Below, in pieces: positions 54,193 to 63,546 of a stretch of DNA of 64,000 nucleotides. The DNA lies in contig NZ_CP117768.1 in assembly GCF_028623165.1 (NCBI RefSeq), forward strand, positions 372,001 to 436,000, in the 5' to 3' direction. The position numbers were made by a program, and so were the translations under genes. The DNA is from Nostoc sp. UHCC 0926 (GTDB lineage Bacteria > Cyanobacteriota > Cyanobacteriia > Cyanobacteriales > Nostocaceae). The notes under the pieces are model-generated. The model was not told the DNA's origin. It saw only the letters and a list, made by a program, of their open reading frames with translations, and did not search any database. Position 1 is the first letter of the stretch. Each line of letters opens with the position of its first letter.

Positions 54193-54669
54193 TTGAATAT
54201 TATTACTTTTTAACTACCTGTAAATGGATGCACTATTGCAATTATGACTAACAGTAAAACAAACCCAATTAAATCCATTGATAACTTTAACTTGGAAATA
54301 ATTTACTAGACCAATTTAGCTACTCAATCAATCATAATTTTTAAGTTTATTCACTTTCATATAAAAAGTTCAAAATAATATGATTTCATAATTTTATTGA
54401 TATCTAGTCTTTATATATGAGATTGGCAATAGATATCATGATTACATAAGATTTTAATTTTTTTCCGTAAGATAATTTTATGATTTATCTGATCAAAATG
54501 ATATCTTTACAGTATCTTATTTAAAATCGAGAGATTTTTATAGTTTCAGTGAAGTTATGATCTCAGTAGTATATTATCTAGCTACCTCAATCACAAAGTA
54601 TCAAGTTTAGTGGTAGATTTTATACTTGGTTGTCACAAAAAAGTTGGGCAACTTCTCCTGAAATTCATC
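54193..54669. other. Divergent intergenic region between eboD and eboA
   Basis: About 475 bp of AT-rich DNA that should hold the promoters of both transcription units. Several A/T tracts are present, but no exact NtcA box and no strong hairpin was found. Nothing else is recognised. Confidence 0.5.
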
Positions 54670-55551
54670 ATGAGTAAAGTAAACAAGTTACTGCATCACT
54701 GGCTGTTAAAATCTGTTTCAGAGAAAGCTTTTGCTTGGCTGGAACAGAAGCAGGCACAGATTGCTAGCGGCGCTGCTGAGAGAGTGTTTTTCACGGCATT
54801 TAGTGCTGTACCGCGTTATTTAGGCAAACAGGATTTGCAGCTAACATTCCAGGACTTGGAAGCAGCACAGGATGTGATTCCCGGTTGGTATCCTGGTCAT
54901 TGGAGTGTAGATCAAGCAGGTCGCACACTCTTGCTTTTAGCGTTGCCCCACGATGATGCCCAGGGGTATGTGCGATCGCTTGATCAAGTCTTCTCCACTG
55001 CCGATATGGGGGAGTTAGTTGTCCTTTATCAAAGTTTGCCACTACTACCATATCCAGAATTACATCGCCATCGTACTGCTGAGGGAATTCGCAGCAATAT
55101 GAGTAATGTATTCCAAGCGATAGCACTACGTAACCCTTATCCAGCGGATTATTTAGATAATGCTGCTTGGAATCAGATGGTGCTGAAGGCTGTGTTTGTC
55201 GCCAGTCCGTTGCATCTAATTTGGGGTCTGGATCGGCGTGCTAACCCAGAATTGGCGAGGATGTTGGCAGACTATGCCCATGAACGTTGGGCAGCTAAAC
55301 GCTCAGTTACGCCAGAACTTTGGCGACCGATAGGGCGGTTTGCGGATAGCGCAATCATCACAGATTTGGAAAAAGTACTGGCGAATGGGGATATACACGA
55401 GCAAGAAGCAGCAGCGTTAGCTTGTGCTGAGTCTCCTTTACTCCAAGCACAAGCATTACTTTCCCGTTACCCAGATTTACAGTCATCCATTCAACAAGGT
55501 AATCTGACTTGGAGTAGTTTTAGCCGCGATGCCTGCGGCGAGCTGCGCTAA
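54670..55551 (+). CDS. eboA: EboA family protein
   Basis: About 293 residues from the start MSKVNKLLHHWLLKSVSEKA; a GTG at 54610 would add 20 residues. The sequence pattern VFFTAFSAVPRYLGKQDLQL, YPGHWSVDQAGRTLLLLALP and VLYQSLPLLPYPELHRHRTA fits EboA, a protein of unknown biochemistry in the ebo pathway. No membrane segments are visible. The last ten residues (DACGELR) are encoded by a GC-rich dispersed repeat at 55525-55554, so the original C-terminus may have been replaced. It is the first gene of the plus-strand ebo operon. Confidence 0.85.
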   Translation: MSKVNKLLHHWLLKSVSEKAFAWLEQKQAQIASGAAERVFFTAFSAVPRYLGKQDLQLTFQDLEAAQDVIPGWYPGHWSVDQAGRTLLLLALPHDDAQGYVRSLDQVFSTADMGELVVLYQSLPLLPYPELHRHRTAEGIRSNMSNVFQAIALRNPYPADYLDNAAWNQMVLKAVFVASPLHLIWGLDRRANPELARMLADYAHERWAAKRSVTPELWRPIGRFADSAIITDLEKVLANGDIHEQEAAALACAESPLLQAQALLSRYPDLQSSIQQGNLTWSSFSRDACGELR

Positions 55552-55554
55552 CGC
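55525..55554. repeat. GC-rich dispersed repeat at the end of eboA
   Basis: CGCGATGCCTGCGGCGAGCT then GCGCTAACGC overlaps the last codons and the stop codon of eboA. Compare the copy at 48661-48690. Confidence 0.7.
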
Positions 55555-55653
55555 CTCTTTGTTTACAAATGAAAGGACTGGGGACTAGGGAAAACTTTTC
55601 CGAATACCCAATCCTCTATCCCTAATAAAATTTATTGCTCATTAAACCACACC

Positions 55654-56589
55654 ATGATGTTCATCGATCCTCACATTCACATGTGTTCCCGTACTACTTA
55701 CGATTACTTAGTAATGCGGGAATATGGCATTGTCGCTGTTATTGAACCAGCCTTTTGGTTAGGACAACCCCGAACCAACGCTGGCACATTCAAAGACTAC
55801 TTCAGTAGTCTTGTGGGCTGGGAACGGTTTCGTGCTAGTCAGTTTGGCATCCAACACTATTGCACAATTGGCCTAAATCCGAAAGAAGCTAACAATGAGG
55901 CGCTAGCAGCAGAAGTTATAGAACTGCTACCACTTTATGCTTGTAAAGAGGGAGTTGTTGCCATTGGCGAAATTGGCTATGACGACATGACAGAAGCAGA
56001 GGATAAATACTTTTGTCAACAGTTAGCATTAGCTAAAGAACTCGATATGTTAGTACTAATTCATACCCCTCACCGCAATAAAAAAGCAGGTGCTAGTCAG
56101 AGTATGGATCGCTGCATTGAATATGGCTTAGATCCCTCACAAGTAGTTATTGATCACAACAATGAGGAAACCGTAGAGGAAGTATTAGGACGGGGTTTTT
56201 GGGCAGCTTTCACGATTTACCCACAGACGAAGATGGGTAACGCCAGGATGGTAGAAGTTGTCCGCAAGTATGGATGCGTTAGCGCAGCGGGACGTGATAA
56301 CGTTCGTCGCATCATTGTAGATAGTAGCGCTGATTGGGGTATTAGCGATCCTTTAGCAGTCCCAAAAACTGCTCAGTTGATGTTAGATAGGGGCATTCCT
56401 GAAGAACATGTGCGAGCAGTTTGTTATGAGAATGCTCTAGCTGCTTACAGTCAAACTGGGCAGATGAAAGCATCAGACTGGCTGAATCCCCAATCTGTTG
56501 ATCAGCGTCAGATGTTCAGTGGTAATTCTGTATTACGGGGACAGGAACCAGGAATCAAATCAGTTTCAGATTATGTGTTGATTGAGTAG
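55654..56589 (+). CDS. eboB: TatD-family metal-dependent hydrolase (EboB)
   Basis: A 311-residue amidohydrolase-fold protein. The metal-binding start is FIDPHIHMCSRTTYDYLV, followed by GVVAIGEIGYDDMTEAED, LVLIHTPHRNKKAGASQSMD, VVIDHNNEETVEEVL and IIVDSSADWGISDPLAVPKT. The His and Asp ligands of TatD-type enzymes are all visible. It lies about 100 bp after eboA in the same direction. In the ebo set it is the hydrolase member; its substrate is unknown. Confidence 0.88.
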   Translation: MMFIDPHIHMCSRTTYDYLVMREYGIVAVIEPAFWLGQPRTNAGTFKDYFSSLVGWERFRASQFGIQHYCTIGLNPKEANNEALAAEVIELLPLYACKEGVVAIGEIGYDDMTEAEDKYFCQQLALAKELDMLVLIHTPHRNKKAGASQSMDRCIEYGLDPSQVVIDHNNEETVEEVLGRGFWAAFTIYPQTKMGNARMVEVVRKYGCVSAAGRDNVRRIIVDSSADWGISDPLAVPKTAQLMLDRGIPEEHVRAVCYENALAAYSQTGQMKASDWLNPQSVDQRQMFSGNSVLRGQEPGIKSVSDYVLIE

Positions 56590-56817
56590 AAAATTGGGTG
56601 TGGGGCATTGGGCATTGGGCATTGCAAGAGAGATTTTCATCTTTGCGTTGTCAATGTAACTCATGGAGTCTTTTGGATAAATGTTTTTTTGTTTGACACA
56701 AATAAAACGTAGTAAGAGAAGATTTCATGAATTATTTGGAACAGCTATAGATAGCTATCTGATTCATTTTTAATATGCGGTTTCTTTTGATAAATTACTC
56801 GGCAATGAGGCAGACGA

Positions 56818-57750
56818 ATGAATGTTGCAAGCTTAAATTTTCAAGGCTGGCGGGGTTATCTGGAATTGATCCGTCCTGCTAATATTGTTACTGCTTGGGC
56901 GGATATTCTTGTTGGCTTTGCTGCTTCTGGCTCTGGGATGATTTTTGCTAAATTAATTAATGGAGAAGCAAGTTATTCCATATTAATTCCATTAGCTTGG
57001 TTGTTGTTAGCTACAACTGGTTTATACGGCGGCGGTATAGTTTTTAATGATGTTTTTGATGCTGAATTAGATGCAAAAGAGCGACCAAATAGAGCAATTC
57101 CTAGTGGTCGCGTATCTCGCCAAAATGCTACTTTATTGGGGAGTATACTGTTTGCAATTGGAATTATAGCTGCTTTTCAAGTATCCTGGTTGAGTGCTGC
57201 GATCGCTGTATTTATCACTCTTTCATCCCTCCTGTATGACGCACTCGCCAAACATCATCCTTTTTTTGGCCCACTTAATATGGGTTTGTGCCGTGGTAGT
57301 AACTTATTGTTAGGCGTAAGTGCTGTACCCGCAATCATAGGAGAACGTTGGTATTTAACGCTGATTCCTATTCTTTACATTGCTGCTATCACCGCAATTA
57401 GTCAGGGTGAAGTTCACGGAGGTAAGAAGATTACGGGAGTCCTAGCACTACTGCTAATTGCAATAGTTTTGACGGCAGTTTTAGCTTTAGGATTATTAGG
57501 AGAGTATACAGCGATCGCAGCACTACCATTTGCTGTTCTATTGGCTATCCGAGTGTTGCCTAATTTTATCAAAGCTGCACGTCAACCTGTAGCCGAAAAC
57601 ATCCGAAATGCCGTGAAAATAGGCGTGTTATCTCTAATTGTCTTAGATGCAACTGTTGCATCTGGTTTTGCTGGTTTGTATTACGGTTTATTAGTTCTAA
57701 CCTTGCTGCCAATTTCGATGAAATTAGCACAACTATTTGCCGTAACTTAA
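56818..57750 (+). CDS. eboC: UbiA-like prenyltransferase EboC
   Basis: A 310-residue integral membrane protein of the UbiA superfamily with about nine hydrophobic segments. The first Asp-rich motif is NDVFDAELDAKERPNRAIPS, with the Asp residues that bind diphosphate via Mg. The second region is YDALAKHHPFFGPLNMGLCR, where the second Asp is missing compared with classic UbiA. Together with EboA and EboB it fits EboC, thought to attach a prenyl group to a small precursor. It is the third gene of the set, 229 bp after eboB. Confidence 0.9.
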   Translation: MNVASLNFQGWRGYLELIRPANIVTAWADILVGFAASGSGMIFAKLINGEASYSILIPLAWLLLATTGLYGGGIVFNDVFDAELDAKERPNRAIPSGRVSRQNATLLGSILFAIGIIAAFQVSWLSAAIAVFITLSSLLYDALAKHHPFFGPLNMGLCRGSNLLLGVSAVPAIIGERWYLTLIPILYIAAITAISQGEVHGGKKITGVLALLLIAIVLTAVLALGLLGEYTAIAALPFAVLLAIRVLPNFIKAARQPVAENIRNAVKIGVLSLIVLDATVASGFAGLYYGLLVLTLLPISMKLAQLFAVT

Positions 57751-57788
57751 ATTTGAATGTACATACCCAGTAATACCATGAATCGGCT

Positions 57789-57815
57789 GTAGTGGCGCAT
57801 AGATATGCGCCCATA
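57789..57815. repeat. REP-like hairpin between eboC and eboE
   Basis: An imperfect stem (GTAGTGGCGCAT with ATGCGCCCATAT) lies 39 bp after eboC. The flank ATGAATCGGCT before it is the same as at 1156-1167. It may lower read-through between eboC and eboE. Confidence 0.6.
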
Positions 57816-57901
57816 TCCATGAATATGTAGCAGGTATTTTGTAAAATTGTATAAATCTAAGAAAACAGATTATTAGCATATATAGGGCATAAAGCTAGAA
57901 A

Positions 57902-59128
57902 ATGAAAATTACAAAAGACAGCAACTTTCACTTAACTTATTGCAGCAATATTCATCCTGGTGAAAGTTGGCTAGAGGTTTTCGCCAATTTAGAAAAATAT
58001 GTTCCCAATCTCAAGTCACGTTTATCACCTACAGAACCTTTTGGGATTGGTTTAAGGTTAGCAGATGTTGCTGCTAAACAACTTTTAGAAAATAATAATT
58101 TAGCTCAATTCCAAGCTTGGCTAACTCAAGAAGATTTATATGTTTTCACCTTAAATGGATTTCCTTATGGTGGATTCCATCGACAGGTGGTAAAAGACCA
58201 AGTTTATGCACCAGATTGGTCTACACAAGAAAGGGTAAATTATACATTAAACTTGACACAAATTTTAGCTACTCTGTTACCAGAAGGACTGGATGGCGGA
58301 ATTTCTACACTGCCATTATCCTATAAACCTTGGTGCAAAGAAGACCAAGCAACCTTTGAGATAGTTCTGAAAAAGAGTTGTTTGAATATAGCATCAGTTG
58401 TCACAGAAATGATTCGCATCTGCGAAGAAACAGGAAAGATACTCCATATTGATTTAGAACCTGAGCCTGATGGATTAATTGAAAACACCTCAGAAGTAAT
58501 TGATTTCTATCACAATTGGTTATTGCCAATTGGCGGGAATTACTTATCACAAAAATTAAATATTGAGCAGAGTTTAGCAGAGACTAAATTGCTAGAACAT
58601 GTTCGGGTTTGCTATGACACCTGCCATTTTTCAGTTGAATATGAGCAGCCTCAGTCTGTGTTTGCGCGTTTGCAATCGGCAGGAATTAAGATTGGCAAAA
58701 TTCAAATCAGTGCCGCAATTAAAGTAAAAATACCTGCTGAGGTTGAGAAGCGTAGTTTAATAGTTGAGCGTTTACGTCCTTTTGCTGAATCTACTTATCT
58801 TCACCAGGTAATAGAATGTCGCAGTGACGGTACACTGTATCACTATCCTGACTTAATAACTGCATTACCAAACTTAGAAAAATCTCTAGCTGAAGAATGG
58901 CGCACTCACTTCCATGTGCCAATTTTTATTCATGATTATCAAATTTTGCAGTCTACGCAAGATGATATTGCTACTGTTTTGCATCTACTTCAAACAAACA
59001 ATGCTTGCCAACATTTAGAAATTGAGACTTATACCTGGGATGTATTGCCATCAGAAATGAAGATAGATTTGCTGACTTCTATTCAGCGGGAATATGAGTG
59101 GGTATTAAAAGAATTTGCCGCCAATTAA
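57902..59128 (+). CDS. eboE: EboE, metabolite traffic protein (TIM-barrel isomerase-like)
   Basis: A 408-residue protein resembling sugar phosphate isomerase/epimerase barrels. It begins NFHLTYCSNIHPGESWLEVF, the typical EboE start, with YPGF-like DLYVFTLNGFPYGGFHRQVV, GKILHIDLEPEPDGLIENTS (metal-type Glu residues) and VRVCYDTCHFSVEYEQ (Asp/His pair). These are the usual ligand positions of the fold. No membrane segment or signal peptide. The gene ends 15 bp before eboF, so the two are surely coupled. Confidence 0.88.
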   Translation: MKITKDSNFHLTYCSNIHPGESWLEVFANLEKYVPNLKSRLSPTEPFGIGLRLADVAAKQLLENNNLAQFQAWLTQEDLYVFTLNGFPYGGFHRQVVKDQVYAPDWSTQERVNYTLNLTQILATLLPEGLDGGISTLPLSYKPWCKEDQATFEIVLKKSCLNIASVVTEMIRICEETGKILHIDLEPEPDGLIENTSEVIDFYHNWLLPIGGNYLSQKLNIEQSLAETKLLEHVRVCYDTCHFSVEYEQPQSVFARLQSAGIKIGKIQISAAIKVKIPAEVEKRSLIVERLRPFAESTYLHQVIECRSDGTLYHYPDLITALPNLEKSLAEEWRTHFHVPIFIHDYQILQSTQDDIATVLHLLQTNNACQHLEIETYTWDVLPSEMKIDLLTSIQREYEWVLKEFAAN

Positions 59129-59143
59129 GAGGAGATTAATTTT

Positions 59144-60520
59144 ATGCAGAAAACGGTTGTTCTAAATGTCGTGGGATTAACGCCCAGTTTACTAGGAGAA
59201 AATACGCCGTTTTTATCTTCTTGGGCGGCTAAAGGGCAGGTAGTTCCGATCGCAACAGTGTTACCTGCTGTGACTTGTTCGGTTCAGGCTACTTATTTAA
59301 CAGGAAAATTGCCTGATGAGCATGGAATTGTCGCTAATGGTTGGTACTTCCGCGATGAATGTGAAGTTAAGTTTTGGCGACAATCTAATAAACTAGTGCA
59401 AACTCCCAAAGTTTGGGAAATAGCTAAATCAATAGATCCAAACTTCAGTTGTGCTAACCTTTTTTGGTGGTACAATATGTATTCTTCAGTAGATTATGCA
59501 ATTACACCGCGCCCAATGTATCCCGCAGATGGGAGAAAATTACCCGATATTTATACCCATCCTAGTGATGTGCGATCGCAAATTCAATCTGATTTAGGTA
59601 ACTTCCCTTTGTTCGATTTTTGGGGGCCAAAAACTTCTATTAGTTCTAGTCAATGGATTGCCAATTCCGCAAAATGGATTGAGGAACGCTACAGCCCCAC
59701 TTTATCATTAGTTTATCTGCCACATTTAGATTACTGTTTGCAACGATTTGGTAATAATCAAACACAGATCCAAGCTGATTTGCGAGAAATTGATGCTGTT
59801 TGTGGCGATTTAATTAAATATTATCAAGCACGAAATATTCAGGTAATTATTCTTTCTGAGTATGGCATCACGCCAGTCTCCAAAGCAGTGGATATCAACC
59901 GCGTATTAAGGGAAAACGGTTTAATAGCTGTGCGGGAAGAATTGGGGCGAGAACTGCTCGATTTTGGTGCTAGCATTGCCTTTGCTGTTGCTGATCATCA
60001 AATTGCTCATGTATATGTGAATGATCCAGCATACATCTCAAAAGTGCGATCGCTTTTAGAAGCAACTGAAGGTGTGGCGCAGGTATTGGATGAAGAGGGT
60101 AAGCAAGCCTACCACCTTGCTCATCCTAGATCGGGAGAGTTGGTGGCGATCGCTCGGCCTGACGCTTGGTTTACCTATTATTATTGGCTCGATGATGCCA
60201 AAGCGCCCGATTTTGCTAGAACTGTAGATATCCACCGCAAACCTGGTTACGATCCTGTAGAACTTTTCCTCGATCCGCAGATGAAATTGCCTCAAGTAAA
60301 AGTTGCTCTCAAGTTACTTAAGAAACAACTAGGTTTTCGCTACTTAATGGATGTGATTCCTCTGGATGCTTCCTTAGTACGTGGCTCTCATGGTCACATT
60401 ACCACTTCTTTAGCCGAAGGACCTCTATTTATCACTCATCAAACTCACCTAGTTGATGAAAATCAAATTGAGCCTACAGATGTTTGCTCGTTGATTCTCA
60501 AACATTTAAATCAGGAGTAA
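59144..60520 (+). CDS. eboF: EboF, alkaline phosphatase/nucleotide pyrophosphatase-like enzyme
   Basis: A 458-residue member of the alkaline phosphatase superfamily (type I phosphodiesterase/nucleotide pyrophosphatase). The metal/nucleophile region near residue 50 reads VLPAVTCSVQATYLTGKLPD, with Thr or Ser as nucleophile. Later ligands are in SLVYLPHLDYCLQRFG, QVIILSEYGITPVSKA and GSHGHITTSLAEGP. An AGAGGAG ribosome binding site sits just upstream. It is the last gene of the ebo run, followed by hairpin repeats. The substrate is unknown. Confidence 0.88.
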   Translation: MQKTVVLNVVGLTPSLLGENTPFLSSWAAKGQVVPIATVLPAVTCSVQATYLTGKLPDEHGIVANGWYFRDECEVKFWRQSNKLVQTPKVWEIAKSIDPNFSCANLFWWYNMYSSVDYAITPRPMYPADGRKLPDIYTHPSDVRSQIQSDLGNFPLFDFWGPKTSISSSQWIANSAKWIEERYSPTLSLVYLPHLDYCLQRFGNNQTQIQADLREIDAVCGDLIKYYQARNIQVIILSEYGITPVSKAVDINRVLRENGLIAVREELGRELLDFGASIAFAVADHQIAHVYVNDPAYISKVRSLLEATEGVAQVLDEEGKQAYHLAHPRSGELVAIARPDAWFTYYYWLDDAKAPDFARTVDIHRKPGYDPVELFLDPQMKLPQVKVALKLLKKQLGFRYLMDVIPLDASLVRGSHGHITTSLAEGPLFITHQTHLVDENQIEPTDVCSLILKHLNQE

Positions 60521-60561
60521 AAAAGGCGGTTAGAAACCAATACCGTTCAGTTAAGGAGAAT

Positions 60562-60637
60562 CGTAGGTTGGGTTGAGGAACGAAACCCAACATTTTCAGT
60601 TGTTTGTTGGGTTTCACTTCGTTCAACCCAACCTACG
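60562..60637. repeat. 76-bp inverted repeat after eboF
   Basis: CGTAGGTTGGGTTGA pairs with TCAACCCAACCTACG, and an inner AAACCCAACA pairs with TGTTGGGTTT. The motif GTTGGGTTTC is widely dispersed in cyanobacterial genomes. It may act as a terminator for the ebo transcript, but no T-run follows. Confidence 0.8.
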
Positions 60638-60723
60638 CGGTTTATGGTTTTTGACGCTAACCCAAGCGTATTGGGTTAGAAACCGCGTCTACACGAAACT
60701 TTACCCACGCAAGTGGGTTCCAC

Positions 60724-60748
60724 ACAAGGGGCTTAAGCCCCTTGTTTA
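60724..60748. terminator. Hairpin terminator candidate before the catalase gene
   Basis: ACAAGGGG, CTTAAG and CCCCTTGT form a GC-rich stem followed by TTTAAT. Two smaller hairpins (CCCAAGCGTATTGGGT and ACCCACGCAAGTGGGT) precede it. The rest of the 520-bp gap up to 61042 shows no gene. Confidence 0.5.
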
Positions 60749-61042
60749 ATGTAGGCTGACTACCCTTCTTCTAAAGCAGAAAAGCTGTAGGGCGAACGTT
60801 TGTCTGAGCCGCGAATGAACTTTGCTCTGGCTTTAAGTTGACACTAATGCACAAATATGCATACATACACATCCCAAAAATACAAAAGAATTTTCTGGTA
60901 ATTCATAGTCATATCGAGTATGTTTTATATATGAACTCGTCATGACTATGAATTAATTTGCTTTATCAGTGCGGAACCATCTATCTACCGACTAAAATTT
61001 ACTTATTCAATTCCAGTAACTTAACGGAGAGCTTCTTTACCC

Positions 61043-62533
61043 ATGACTGAACCCCAAAACTTGACAACTGCTGACGGTATCCCTGTTGCCAACAATCAAA
61101 ACTCCCTCACAGCCGGTCCGCGTGGCCCTCTATTAATACAGGATTTCCACCTGATAGAAAAGCTGGCTCATTTCAATCGGGAACGTATTCCTGAGCGCGT
61201 TGTCCATGCCAAAGGTGCTGCTGCTCATGGTACTTTTACTGTTACCAATGACATCACCAGGTATACTAAAGCGAAACTTTTTTCTGAGATTGGCAAAAAA
61301 ACCGAAGTCCTCCTGCGCTTTTCTACAGTTGGGGGAGAAAAGGGTTCAGCAGATGCCGAGCGTGACCCTAGAGGCTTTGCCATCAAGTTTTATACTGAAG
61401 AGGGCAACTGGGATATTACAGGCAACAATACCCCTATTTTCTTCATCCGCGACCCCCTGAAGTTTCCTGATTTCATCCATACCCAAAAGCGCAATCCCCA
61501 AACCAATTGCAAAGACCAGAATGCAAAGTGGGATTTTTGGTCACTCAGTCCAGAATCGCTCCACCAGGTGACAATCCTGTATTCAGACCGAGGAATTCCG
61601 AAAACCTTTCGACACATGGACGGCTTCGGTAGCCACACCTTCAGTTTGATTAATGCTCAGGGCGATCGCGTCTGGTGCAAATTTCATTTTAAGACTCTGC
61701 AAGGGCATCAAACCTTGACAGAGGAAGAATCGACCCAGATTAAAGGAGAAGATCCCGATCATGCAACTCATGATCTGTTTGAAGCGATCGCTCAAGGAGA
61801 CTATCCCAAGTGGCGGATGTCTATTCAGGTAATGACTGAGGAGCAAGCAGCCAAACATCTAGATAATCCCTTTGACTTGACCAAAGTTTGGAAGCACTCA
61901 GATTATCCTTTAATTGAAGTCGGGATATTAGAGCTAAATCGTAACCCTGAGAATTATTTTGCCGAAGTTGAGCAAGCCGCTTTTAGCCCTAGTGCGGTAG
62001 TCCCAGGTGTTAGTTTCTCTCCAGACAAAATGCTTCAAGCTCGCATCATCTCTTACCCAGATGCTCAACGGTATCGCTTGGGTGGTAACTATCAGCAACT
62101 ACCTGTCAACCAGCCCAAATGTCCAGTGATGCATTACCAGCGAGATGGGTTTATGGCGTCAGGAAACAACGGTGGTAGCACTCCTAACTATGAACCGAAT
62201 AGTGCTGAGGGTACGCCCAAAGAAAATCCAGCCTATGCAGAGCCATCTACCCATCTGGGTGATGTCACCGTTGATCGTTACAATCATCGTGAAGGAAACG
62301 ACGATTACACCCAAGCAGGTAATCTCTATCGGTTACTAACTCCTGACCAGCAAGAGCGTCTTGCTCATAATATCGTCGGTAGTCTCAGTCAAGCAAGGCT
62401 GGACATCCAGATGCGTCAACTTTGCCACTTCTTCCGGGCGGATGTTTCCTATGGTCGTCGTGTAGCTGAGGGGTTAGGCATTTCAATTGATCCGTCAATG
62501 CTGGGTGCTACTGCTCAACCTGTAGCTATCTAG
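61043..62533 (+). CDS. katA: Heme catalase (small-subunit clade)
   Basis: A 496-residue monofunctional catalase converting hydrogen peroxide to water and oxygen. The distal heme His is in [19 protein letters not shown], the conserved Asn in [14 protein letters not shown], and the proximal Tyr in the [14 protein letters not shown] region. The start [24 protein letters not shown] N-terminus and [20 protein letters not shown] are typical. Length is that of small-subunit catalases. Cyanobacteria more often use KatG, so this gene may be acquired. The symbol is given for the family only. Confidence 0.93.
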   Translation: MTEPQNLTTADGIPVANNQNSLTAGPRGPLLIQDFHLIEKLAHFNRERIPERVVHAKGAAAHGTFTVTNDITRYTKAKLFSEIGKKTEVLLRFSTVGGEKGSADAERDPRGFAIKFYTEEGNWDITGNNTPIFFIRDPLKFPDFIHTQKRNPQTNCKDQNAKWDFWSLSPESLHQVTILYSDRGIPKTFRHMDGFGSHTFSLINAQGDRVWCKFHFKTLQGHQTLTEEESTQIKGEDPDHATHDLFEAIAQGDYPKWRMSIQVMTEEQAAKHLDNPFDLTKVWKHSDYPLIEVGILELNRNPENYFAEVEQAAFSPSAVVPGVSFSPDKMLQARIISYPDAQRYRLGGNYQQLPVNQPKCPVMHYQRDGFMASGNNGGSTPNYEPNSAEGTPKENPAYAEPSTHLGDVTVDRYNHREGNDDYTQAGNLYRLLTPDQQERLAHNIVGSLSQARLDIQMRQLCHFFRADVSYGRRVAEGLGISIDPSMLGATAQPVAI

Positions 62534-62668
62534 TATTACTAGGCAAAAGTTAATTAGAGGCAGGGGCTTGTACTGAAAATCATTTTTCTCCCTTGCCCCC
62601 TTGCCTCTTTTTGTCAAGAACTTAGTACAGTTTGGCGTAAAAGCGTAGCGTTTTTAATGCAGAGAAAC

Positions 62669-62825
62669 GCATTAACATTGTATCAAGATGCATTGGCATT
62701 GCAGAGGAATGCATTAACATTGTATCGGGATGCATTGGCATTGCAAGGGGACGCATTAACATTGTATCGGGATGCATTGGCATTGTAGGGGGATGCATTA
62801 ACATTGTATCGGGATGCATTGGCAT
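62669..62825. repeat. 42-bp tandem repeat made of two alternating 21-bp units
   Basis: Unit A (GCATTAACATTGTATCGGGA plus T) alternates with unit B (GCATTGGCATTGCAGAGGAA plus T). The order is A-B-A-B-A-B-A then part of B, with variants. The arrays start at 62669. On the minus strand it reads MPMHPDTMLM-type repeats, but this frame has no gene features. The array lies 136 bp after the catalase stop. Confidence 0.92.
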
Positions 62826-63030
62826 AGGACTTATATACTTAAATCTGAGGGATGAACAGCAATACAATGTTCACTAGCTCCGAAAATAGCGTGCATCTGA
62901 TTGTACCCATAAATTGCAGCACAACCTATACCTGGAGTGCGTTTATTACAAGGAAAAATCGGATCGCAAAATCTTCTTAGGGACTTCCAATTAAAAAAAC
63001 ATCCCATCCCTGCGGGACGCTCCGCGAACG

Positions 63031-63058
63031 TAGGGGCGCAAGACCTTGCGCCCCTACA
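63031..63058. repeat. REP-like hairpin
   Basis: GTAGGGGCGCAAGACCTTGC then GCCCCTAC is nearly perfect and shares its core with the 52-bp palindrome at 46620. It lies 25 bp after the truncated 2Fe-2S frame stop and may mark the cut end of that gene. Confidence 0.8.
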
Positions 63059-63082
63059 AATGTACAAATAATTTGGAATAAT

Positions 63083-63379
63083 TTATTTTTTGTCAGTCCC
63101 TAAAGTCATGCAAGAGTTAATTCGCCGACCATTAACTAAAATAATACATGCACCACATTCACCGCGATCGCAAGCTTTTTTAGTGCCCAACAGACCTAGT
63201 TTTTCCCGAAGCGCATCCAGTAAAGTAACACGAGGTTCTTGCTTCAGGCTGTAGGAGACATTATTAACGTTCAGTGATAGGTCTACTTCCTGTGAACCCA
63301 ATATTTTCAATTCCTGGGTAAGTGAGTTTGAAGTTATTAGAGCTAAGGAATTTTCTTCCATATTTAATCGGGCTGCCAA
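63083..63379 (-). pseudogene. Truncated 2Fe-2S subunit of a xanthine dehydrogenase-family enzyme
   Basis: The frame has the plant-type ferredoxin domain seen at the start of the small subunit: VTLLDALREKLGLLGTKKAC, then DRGECGACIILVNGRRINSC. The Cys spacing (C-x4-C-x2-C then C) is intact. The second all-helical [2Fe-2S] domain is absent: the frame ends TLGTDKK instead of continuing. Full proteins have about 160-200 residues; 98 remain. No catalytic or FAD subunit genes are visible in the window. The REP-like hairpin at 63031 lies where the rest should be. Confidence 0.7.
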
Positions 63380-63546
63380 TAATTACATTCGCAATGGCAG
63401 AATTAATGATTCATAGTAATGTTAGAGGTAGGCTCTAAATAACATTTGGATCATATGCAAAAATCTTATATTTGAAAATCTCTATTCAAGATTTGATATA
63501 ATTCTCTACTAAATATTGTTTTAGCCCATCTAATTAACCTAATAAC

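Noticed and set aside
62622..62867. A minus-strand frame reading MPMHPDTMLM repeats
   Set aside because: It is the 42-bp DNA repeat read in an open frame; no start signals and no conserved features.
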